A stretch of DNA of 9,915 bases from an uncultured Collinsella sp. Lineage in GTDB: Bacteria; Actinomycetota; Coriobacteriia; Coriobacteriales; Coriobacteriaceae. Position numbers and translations under genes: made by a program. How positions within the stretch are numbered: the first letter of the stretch is position 1; the number at the start of each line of letters is the position of its first letter. Where the stretch lies: the NCBI GenBank assembly GCA_902475375.1, contig CABRZC010000073.1, positions 1 through 9,915 of the forward strand, read 5' to 3'. This document shows positions 4,893 through 9,915 of this stretch, in pieces. A model generated the notes under the pieces. The model ran no database searches. It saw only the letters and a program-made list of their open reading frames with translations, and was not told where the DNA came from.

Positions 4893-6374
4893 ATGCGCCA
4901 GGGTTTCGACAACGCGAAGTATATCGAGCTGCAGGCTGCTCACATTAAGGAGCGCATCTCGCAGTTTGGCGGCAAGCTGTATTTGGAGTTTGGCGGCAAG
5001 CTGTTCGATGACTATCATGCCAGCCGCGTGCTACCGGGTTTTGAGCCGGACAGCAAGTTCCGCATGCTCAAGAGCATTGCCGACGACGTCGAGGTCATCA
5101 TCGCAATCAATGCAAACCATATCGAGAAGAACAAGGCCCGTGGCGACCTGGGCATTACCTATGACGAGGACGTCTTGCGCCTGGTCGACCTGTTCCGCGG
5201 CAACGGTTTTGCTGTCGCGGCCGTGGTAATCACGCAGTATGCCGGTCAGCCCGCTGCCGACGTCTTCCGCAATCGTCTGAATGCACTCGGCATTCCCGCC
5301 AAGCTGCACTATCCCATTGAGGGCTATCCGCACGACGTCGATCTGATCGTTTCTGACGAAGGCTACGGCAAGAACGAGTTCGTCGAGACCACGCGTCCGC
5401 TCGTTGTCGTGACGGCGCCCGGCCCTGGCTCGGGCAAGCTCGCCACCTGCCTCTCGCAGCTGTATCACGAGCATAAGCACGGCACCGCCGCCGGTTATGC
5501 CAAGTTTGAGACCTTCCCGGTCTGGAATCTTCCTCTGACGCATCCGGTCAATATTGCCTACGAGGCCGCCACGGCGGACCTCGACGATGCCAACATCATC
5601 GATTCCTTCCACCTTGAGGCCTACAACAAGACCACGGTCAACTACAACCGCGACGTCGAGGCCTTCCCGGTGGTCCGTGCCCTGATGGAAAAGATCCTGG
5701 GCAAGAGCCCCTACCAGAGCCCCACGGACATGGGCGTCAATATGGTCGGCTTTGCCATTACCGATGACGATGCCTGCCGTGATGCCTCCAAGATGGAGAT
5801 CGTCCGCCGCTACTTTACCGCAGTCGAAAATGTGCGCCGTACCGGTGTGGGCGATGAGCAAGTCGACCGTCTCAAGATTATTATGAAGAAGGCCGGCATC
5901 GATAAGAACTATTCGCCGGCACGCTCGGCCGCCCTAACCAGGGAACAGCTGACGGGTGGTCCCGTGGGCGCCATGGTCATGCCCGATGGCTCCGTGGTGA
6001 CCGGTAAGACCTCCACGCGCCTGGGCGCCGCAAGTTCGCTCATTATGAACGCCCTCAAGCATGTCTCGGGCGTCGACCTTGAGCTCGAGGTCATCAGCGA
6101 CGAGGCTATTGAGCCCATCAGCAAGCTCAAGACGCATTTCCTGGGCAGCAAAAACCCGCGCCTCCACACCGACGAGACGCTTATGGCGCTGTCGATCACC
6201 TCGGCTACGAGCGAGACGGCCGCTCGTGTCCTTTCGGGCCTGGAGCAGCTGCGCGGTTGCGATGCCTTCTTTAGCGTGATTATCTCGCCGACGGACGAGA
6301 CGGTGTTGCGTAAACTGGGCATCAACGTGTGCTGCGAGCCCAAGTTTGAGCGTCGTGGTTTCTTCCATCGCTAA
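4893..6374 (+). CDS. DUF1846/UPF0371 family protein of unknown function
   Basis: A 493-residue soluble protein with no signal peptide or membrane segment. I recognise it as DUF1846 (UPF0371) from the N-terminal FDNAKYIELQ, the GGKL repeats at 26-29 and 34-37, INANHIEKNKARGDLGITYD (72-91) and the full-length match to family size. The family is found mainly in Firmicutes and Actinobacteria and has no established biochemical role that I can state. APGPGSGK (175-182) resembles a Walker A loop but is followed by Leu, not Ser/Thr, so nucleotide binding is only a possibility. GKTSTRLGAASS (371-382) is another conserved-looking glycine/serine-rich stretch. The ATG at 4893 follows CGGGAG (4881-4886) by 6 nt. 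It forms its own transcription unit, with TATAAT upstream and a terminator downstream. It is not evidently linked to arginine metabolism. Confidence 0.9.
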   Translation: MRQGFDNAKYIELQAAHIKERISQFGGKLYLEFGGKLFDDYHASRVLPGFEPDSKFRMLKSIADDVEVIIAINANHIEKNKARGDLGITYDEDVLRLVDLFRGNGFAVAAVVITQYAGQPAADVFRNRLNALGIPAKLHYPIEGYPHDVDLIVSDEGYGKNEFVETTRPLVVVTAPGPGSGKLATCLSQLYHEHKHGTAAGYAKFETFPVWNLPLTHPVNIAYEAATADLDDANIIDSFHLEAYNKTTVNYNRDVEAFPVVRALMEKILGKSPYQSPTDMGVNMVGFAITDDDACRDASKMEIVRRYFTAVENVRRTGVGDEQVDRLKIIMKKAGIDKNYSPARSAALTREQLTGGPVGAMVMPDGSVVTGKTSTRLGAASSLIMNALKHVSGVDLELEVISDEAIEPISKLKTHFLGSKNPRLHTDETLMALSITSATSETAARVLSGLEQLRGCDAFFSVIISPTDETVLRKLGINVCCEPKFERRGFFHR

Positions 6375-6382
6375 GTTTGAAG

Positions 6383-6392
6383 TACCGCGGTA
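6383..6392. repeat. Palindrome TACCGCGGTA after the DUF1846 gene
   Basis: A perfect 10-bp palindrome 8 bp after the stop codon and upstream of the terminator. It could be a protein-binding site. Chance cannot be excluded at this length. Confidence 0.3.
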
Positions 6393-6408
6393 ATTGCATC
6401 GCATTTTG

Positions 6409-6441
6409 GCCGTATCGGGTTAGCGCCCGGTACGGCTTTTT
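6409..6441 (+). terminator. Rho-independent terminator after the DUF1846 gene
   Basis: GCCGTA-T-CGGG (6409-6419) pairs with CCCG-G-TACGGC (6427-6436) and is followed directly by TTTTT (6437-6441). This is a textbook terminator and separates the DUF1846 gene from the regulator gene. Confidence 0.92.
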
Positions 6442-6465
6442 GATCAATAAAGCGTCTATTTCGGC

Positions 6466-6513
6466 GAAAAATAGCCGTTTACCTGCCTAAAAACAATTTG
6501 GGCGGTATACAAT
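6466..6513 (+). promoter_or_regulatory. Promoter region of the winged-helix gene with recurring GAAAAATA..GTTTACCT motif
   Basis: GAAAAATAGCCGTTTACCT (6466-6484) closely matches the sequence at 169-186 upstream of arcA, differing by one inserted and one changed base. The -10 box is TACAAT (6508-6513), in the overlapping TATACAAT. No standard -35 is obvious, so the shared motif may be an activator or upstream element site. Confidence 0.5.
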
Positions 6514-6617
6514 AATCGTAACTGTTTCATCCTTAGCGGGATGCCGCATGATGGATATTACCTGCCATCGTGAGGTGTGTCGGTCGTGCACGGCGCGCTG
6601 GATGCTCGTGCTCGGTT

Positions 6618-6625
6618 AGAGGAGG
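6618..6625 (+). promoter_or_regulatory. Ribosome-binding site that fixes the regulator's start
   Basis: AGAGGAGG is a near-perfect Shine-Dalgarno sequence 5 nt before the ATG at 6631. The alternative upstream GTG at 6577 has no comparable site, so the shorter protein is preferred. Confidence 0.75.
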
Positions 6626-6630
6626 CTGCC

Positions 6631-6966
6631 ATGGCGGGCAAGGGTCGTGCGAGTGTCAACGATATGAAGCGTGTCGAAGTGCTGGTGTTGATGGAGATTG
6701 CCCAGCAATCCGAAAGTGGCGGGACATATGGCTTCTCGCGCAAAACGCTTGCGGAGCACGTTGGGGTGTCTCCGTATCGAGCCCGCGCCGCAATTGAGCG
6801 CTTGGATTCTGACGGTTTGATCGAGGTCGTTTCGCGTTATAGCGAGGATGGCGGCCAGCTTGCAAATGGTATTTGCCTTACCGAGCGCGGCGGGTGGTAT
6901 CTGAAAGGCATCCGCGCGGGTATGCTCGTTCGGGATATGCTCAGGGACGAGCTTGCCGATCGGTAG
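6631..6966 (+). CDS. Small winged-helix DNA-binding protein, probable transcriptional regulator
   Basis: A 111-residue protein consisting of little more than one winged helix-turn-helix domain. Helix-turn-helix region: FSRKTLAEHVGVSPYRARAA (about 36-55), followed by the recognition-helix continuation IERLDSDGLIEVV. The wing includes the beta strand GQLANGICLTERG (about 74-86). No ligand-binding domain is present, so it resembles small MarR/PadR-like or phage-type regulators, but I cannot assign a family firmly. A GTG start at 6577 would add 18 residues; the strong AGAGGAGG at 6618-6625 favours the ATG at 6631. It has its own promoter and terminator. Target genes are unknown: candidates are itself and pyrG, whose upstream region shares GAAAAATRGCG with its own. 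Confidence 0.75.
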   Translation: MAGKGRASVNDMKRVEVLVLMEIAQQSESGGTYGFSRKTLAEHVGVSPYRARAAIERLDSDGLIEVVSRYSEDGGQLANGICLTERGGWYLKGIRAGMLVRDMLRDELADR

Positions 6967-6990
6967 CGATCTGCCGCCTAAGTTGTTGTT

Positions 6991-7018
6991 ACGCCGCTCG
7001 GGTTCCGGGCGGCGTTTT
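6991..7018 (+). terminator. Rho-independent terminator after the regulator gene
   Basis: ACGCCGCTCGG (6991-7001) pairs with CCGGGCGGCGT (7005-7015) over 11 bp with one U-G pair and a 3-nt loop, followed by TTTG and further T residues. It isolates the regulator from the pyrG operon. Confidence 0.9.
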
Positions 7019-7050
7019 GTTTCGAGATGGAGAAATGCAAGCACTTTGGT

Positions 7051-7088
7051 GAAAAATGGCGAACTGCTTCTTTCTCGAGTATTACAAT
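7051..7088 (+). promoter_or_regulatory. pyrG promoter region
   Basis: TACAAT at 7083-7088 is a good -10 box, 56 bp before the start codon. GAAAAATGGCG (7051-7061) resembles the upstream motifs before the regulator (6466) and arcA (169). A consensus -35 is lacking here as well. Confidence 0.5.
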
Positions 7089-7093
7089 GAAGA

Positions 7094-7125
7094 CCCGTAA
7101 GATGTGTATGGACAACTTCTACGGG
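7094..7125 (+). other. pyrG leader hairpin
   Basis: CCCGTA (7094-7099) pairs with TACGGG (7120-7125), and the stem continues inward with short paired blocks (AAG..TGT with ACA..CTT). It covers the start of the predicted transcript. No T run follows and no run of G lies at the predicted start, so it does not look like the reiterative-transcription attenuator of Bacillus pyrG. It may affect mRNA stability or translation. Confidence 0.4.
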
Positions 7126-7143
7126 AAGCGCAGGTAATTCAAT

Positions 7144-8805
7144 ATGACTAAGCATGTGTTTGTGACCGGCGGCGTGGTTTCGTCTTTGGGCAAGGGCATT
7201 ACCGCGGCATCGCTGGGCCGTTTGCTCAAGTCGCGCGGCTACAAGGTGACGATGCAGAAGGCCGACCCGTATCTGAACGTCGACCCCGGTACCATGAGCC
7301 CGTTCCAGCACGGTGAGGTCTTTGTGACCGAGGACGGCTACGAGTCCGATCTGGACCTGGGCCACTACGAGCGCTTTATTGACGAGAACCTGACCCGCGA
7401 TTCTAACTTTACGACGGGCGCCATTTACAAGAGCCTGATTGCCCGCGAGCGTCGCGGTGACTTTTTGGGCGGTACCGTCCAGGTGATCCCGCACGTCACC
7501 AATGCTATCAAGGACAAATTCCGCCGCATTGAGGAGCAGACTGGCTCCGACGTTGTCATTACCGAGCTGGGTGGCACGATCGGCGACATCGAGTCGCAGC
7601 CGTTCGTGGAGGCTATCCGCCAGTACCGCAAGGAGGCCGGTCCCGAGAACGTCTGCTACATCCACGTATCGCTCGTTCCCTATATCGCCGCCGCCCACGA
7701 GGTTAAGACCAAGCCCACGCAGCACTCCGTCAAGGAGCTGCGCAGCTTTGGTATCCAGCCGGACATCATTGTGCTGCGCTCTGACCACCATATTGATGAC
7801 GCTATCCGCGGCAAGATCGCGAGTTTCTGCGACGTCGACACCGACTGTGTCTTTACCAACGAGGATTGCGCGAGCATTTACGACGTGCCGCAGCTGCTCG
7901 CGGAGCAGGACTTTGACCTGCGCATCTGCGAGCGCCTTGGCCTCGATCCGCGCGAGCGCGATATGAGTGCATGGAATGAGTTCCTGCGCAAGCAAAACCA
8001 TGCCAACCATCACGCCGATAAGGTTAAGGTTGCCGTCGTGGGAAAGTACACCCAGCTTCCCGATGCATATCTGTCGGTTATCGAGGCCCTGCATCATGCG
8101 GGCGTTTTCTACGATCGTCACGTAGACGTGCAGCTGATCGACGGCGAGAGCCTCGATGCCGAAAACGTCAATGAGGTTTTGGGCGACGCGTCGGGCATCC
8201 TGGTTCCCGGCGGCTTTGGCAAGCGCGCCCTGGAGGGCAAGATCCTCGCTGCCGAGTTTGCCCGCGAGCATAAGGTTCCGTATCTGGGCATTTGCCTGGG
8301 CATGCAGGTTGCCGTGTGCGAGTTCGCGCGCAACGTCGTCGGCCTTGCCGGCGCCAGCTCCTCCGAGTTTGATCCGGACGGTCCGTTTAGCGTAATCGAC
8401 CTGATGAGCTCGCAGGAGGACGTGACCGAGAAGGGCGGTACCATGCGCCTGGGCGCCTATCCGTGCAAGCTCGCTGCCGATACCCTCGCGCGTGAGGCGT
8501 ATGGCGAGGAGCTTGTCTACGAGCGCCACCGTCACCGTTTTGAGTTCAACAATGCCTTCCGCGATCAGCTCGAGGACGCCGGTCTTGTCATCTCGGGTCT
8601 TTCGCCTGATGAGCGTCTGGTCGAGATGGTCGAGCTGCCGCGCGATGTGCACCCGTGGTTCGTGGCCACCCAGGCTCACCCCGAGTTTAAGAGCCGCCCC
8701 ACCAATCCTCAGCCGCTATTCCGAGAGTTCGTGCGTGCCTCGATTGGCCAGCATGAGGGCGTCGATCGCCTACAGGTGACGCCCATGAATCGTGCGACGG
8801 ACTAA
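7144..8805 (+). CDS. pyrG: CTP synthase
   Basis: Converts UTP, ATP and glutamine to CTP in pyrimidine biosynthesis; cytoplasmic and forms tetramers in known members. The 553-residue length is typical. The N-terminal synthetase domain (about 1-270) carries the P-loop SSLGKGI (13-19), QKADPYLNVDPGTMSP (38-53) and ELGGTIGDIES (141-151). The C-terminal class I glutamine amidotransferase domain (about 290-540) carries PGGFG (355-359), the nucleophile Cys384 in GICLGMQ, and the His512/Glu514 pair in HPEF. All catalytic residues are present. The ATG at 7144 gives the canonical N-terminus; the ribosome-binding site (GCAGG, 7130-7134) is modest. The stop codon lies 2 nt before the xerD start, so the genes are likely translationally coupled. 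Confidence 0.98.
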   Translation: MTKHVFVTGGVVSSLGKGITAASLGRLLKSRGYKVTMQKADPYLNVDPGTMSPFQHGEVFVTEDGYESDLDLGHYERFIDENLTRDSNFTTGAIYKSLIARERRGDFLGGTVQVIPHVTNAIKDKFRRIEEQTGSDVVITELGGTIGDIESQPFVEAIRQYRKEAGPENVCYIHVSLVPYIAAAHEVKTKPTQHSVKELRSFGIQPDIIVLRSDHHIDDAIRGKIASFCDVDTDCVFTNEDCASIYDVPQLLAEQDFDLRICERLGLDPRERDMSAWNEFLRKQNHANHHADKVKVAVVGKYTQLPDAYLSVIEALHHAGVFYDRHVDVQLIDGESLDAENVNEVLGDASGILVPGGFGKRALEGKILAAEFAREHKVPYLGICLGMQVAVCEFARNVVGLAGASSSEFDPDGPFSVIDLMSSQEDVTEKGGTMRLGAYPCKLAADTLAREAYGEELVYERHRHRFEFNNAFRDQLEDAGLVISGLSPDERLVEMVELPRDVHPWFVATQAHPEFKSRPTNPQPLFREFVRASIGQHEGVDRLQVTPMNRATD

Positions 8806-8807
8806 GG

Positions 8808-9749
8808 TTGCCGGCGAACCGGGAACATATCGGAGAAGCTCCTTCGCCGCTCGCTGTGGCGGCGGGGGAGTTTCTTGATTACCTTGCAGTCGAGCGGGGC
8901 TTGGCGCGTAACACGATTGCCGCCTATCGCCGAGACCTGACGACCTACTGTGCATATCTGGAGCGGACGGGCATTGCGTCCTTTGAGGACGTGAGTCGGC
9001 GGGTCATTGAGGACTTTATCGCCGATCGGCGCGATGGGGGCTATTCCGATGCCTCGGTGGAGCGCGCGCTCGCTGCCGTCAAAGGCCTGCATGCCTTTTT
9101 GGTGCGCGATGGGGCCGTGACCCAAAATCCTACGGCGGCGTTGCGTTTGCCAAAAAAGGCCGAGCGCCTGCCGGAGTGCCTTTCGGTGGAGGATGTTTCG
9201 GCATTGCTCGACCAGGATTTTCCGGATGGTGAGATGGGTCTGCGCGATCGCGCTATCTTGGAAGTGCTGTATGGGTGCGGCCTGCGCGTGAGCGAGCTGG
9301 TGGGGCTCGATGTGAGTGATATCCATGCCGATGACGGCTTTGTGCTGGTTCGCGGCAAGGGCTCCAAGGAGCGTCTGGCCCCTTTGGTGGGAAGCGCGGC
9401 GCGTGCCCTGACGCACTATATATGTGATGGGCGCCGACTTCTGGCGGCTCATGCTCGTGGGACAGAGACGCCGGCGGTCTTTTTAAACAAGAACGGCGGG
9501 CGTCTGTCGCGTCAGGGTGTTCACGTCATATGCGAGCGCTACGGACGCCAGGTGGGGTTGGTGGGACTCCATCCGCACACGTTGCGCCATTCCTTTGCCA
9601 CCCATATGCTCGCGGGCGGCGCGGACCTTCGCGTGCTGCAGGAGATCTTGGGACACGCCGATATATCGACGACGCAGGTCTACACGCATGTCGATCGTAC
9701 GCAGCTGACTGAGGTTTACCTGGCGGCCCACCCGCTGGCACATCGCTAA
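8808..9749 (+). CDS. xerD: Tyrosine site-specific recombinase XerD
   Basis: Member of the XerC/XerD family that resolves chromosome dimers at dif. The 313-residue protein has an N-terminal SAM-like core-binding domain (about 20-105) and a C-terminal catalytic domain. The six catalytic residues are Arg160 (CGLRVSEL), Lys184 (RGKGSKERL), His257 and Arg260 (HTLRHSFATH), His283 (LGHADI) and Tyr292 (TQVYTHV). The TTG at 8808 is the likely start, 2 nt after pyrG, with GGA at 8798-8800 as a weak ribosome site. It gives about ten more N-terminal residues than usual; a GTG at 8856 would give a more typical start but has no ribosome site. Linkage to pyrG is common in Actinobacteria, which supports the chromosomal XerD role over an integrase. 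No dif site is visible. Confidence 0.92.
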   Translation: MPANREHIGEAPSPLAVAAGEFLDYLAVERGLARNTIAAYRRDLTTYCAYLERTGIASFEDVSRRVIEDFIADRRDGGYSDASVERALAAVKGLHAFLVRDGAVTQNPTAALRLPKKAERLPECLSVEDVSALLDQDFPDGEMGLRDRAILEVLYGCGLRVSELVGLDVSDIHADDGFVLVRGKGSKERLAPLVGSAARALTHYICDGRRLLAAHARGTETPAVFLNKNGGRLSRQGVHVICERYGRQVGLVGLHPHTLRHSFATHMLAGGADLRVLQEILGHADISTTQVYTHVDRTQLTEVYLAAHPLAHR

Positions 9750-9782
9750 TACGCTGCTGAGCTGCGATTACATGCTATCCGA

Positions 9783-9850
9783 GGACGGACCCCCGATTGC
9801 TGGAACGTGCTGTTGCGCACGTTTTGGCAATCGGGGGTCCGTCCCATTTT
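9783..9850 (+). terminator. 62-nt, 28-bp fully paired hairpin after xerD
   Basis: The arms 9783-9810 and 9817-9844 pair along their full 28 bp around a TGTTGC loop. The outer 18 bp and inner 7 bp are perfect Watson-Crick matches. The three pairs between them (9801-9803 with 9824-9826) are all G-U in + strand RNA. CATTTTG follows, so it can act as the terminator of the pyrG-xerD operon. The stem is much longer than the other terminators here, so it may also be a palindromic repeat recruited as a terminator. Confidence 0.8.
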
Positions 9851-9891
9851 GCGCCACCGGCCAATGGCGCGGCGGGGTGCACATGCCGCGC
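9851..9891. repeat. Overlapping small inverted repeats
   Basis: GCGCCA/TGGCGC (9851-9856, 9865-9870) and GCGCGGC/GCCGCGC (9867-9873, 9885-9891) share four bases and exclude one another. They lie between the terminator and the window edge. Purpose is unknown; high GC makes chance pairing more likely. Confidence 0.3.
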
Positions 9892-9915
9892 GTGGGAGAG
9901 TTTGGGGGCGATGTG

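Noticed and set aside
7094..7125. CTP-sensing pyrG attenuator as in Bacillus
   Set aside because: There is no G run at the predicted start and no T run after the stem.
6616..8679. Open reading frame of 687 codons on the - strand opposite pyrG and the regulator
   Set aside because: It is antisense to two clear genes and arises from their GC-rich codon pattern. It has no recognisable domain.
8808..9749. Phage or integron integrase instead of XerD
   Set aside because: Operon linkage to pyrG, typical length and motifs, and no attachment site or phage gene nearby favour the chromosomal XerD.
9904..9915. Start of a further gene (G-rich stretch followed by ATG at 9911)
   Set aside because: Only a few bases remain in the window, so coding cannot be judged.

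Overview
The window looks like chromosome of a GC-rich anaerobe of the class Coriobacteriia, most likely Collinsella or a close relative. This is inferred from codon choice, the protein sequences and gene order, not from a database match. All seven genes are on the + strand. No tRNA, rRNA, CRISPR array or transposase is visible.

Layout: (1) 1-389 is an AT-rich control region with no gene. It holds a candidate tandem pair of ARG boxes, a 31-bp inverted repeat, a spaced direct repeat and two leader hairpins. (2) 390-4359 carries arginine deiminase (arcA), ornithine carbamoyltransferase (arcB) and a YfcC-type arginine/ornithine antiporter (arcD-like). Hairpins lie between arcA and arcB, and a strong terminator lies between arcB and the transporter. 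Carbamate kinase (arcC), the ATP-yielding last step, is absent here. (3) 4360-4892 is a 533-base non-coding stretch packed with stem-loops: two mutually exclusive hairpins, a 12-bp hairpin, a 99-nt rod and a nested inverted repeat with 20-bp inner arms. It ends in a promoter -10 box. (4) 4893-6374 encodes a DUF1846/UPF0371 protein of unknown function, closed by a clean terminator. (5) 6631-6966 encodes a small winged-helix regulator with its own terminator. (6) 7144-9749 is a pyrG-xerD operon (CTP synthase, tyrosine recombinase) with a 2-nt gap. (7) 9750-9915 holds a 28-bp, fully paired hairpin followed by a short T run, then smaller overlapping inverted repeats.

How the genes work together: the arc genes import arginine in exchange for ornithine, deiminate it to citrulline and ammonia, and phosphorolyse citrulline to ornithine and carbamoyl phosphate. 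If arcC is encoded elsewhere, this yields ATP without respiration and alkalinises the surroundings. The genes after 4893 are unrelated housekeeping functions.

No new protein system is evident. The least explained material is the run of structured non-coding elements at 4360-4892 and 9783-9844. Non-Watson-Crick pairs in the strongest stems are all G-U when read as + strand RNA and never A-C, which hints that they act as RNA.
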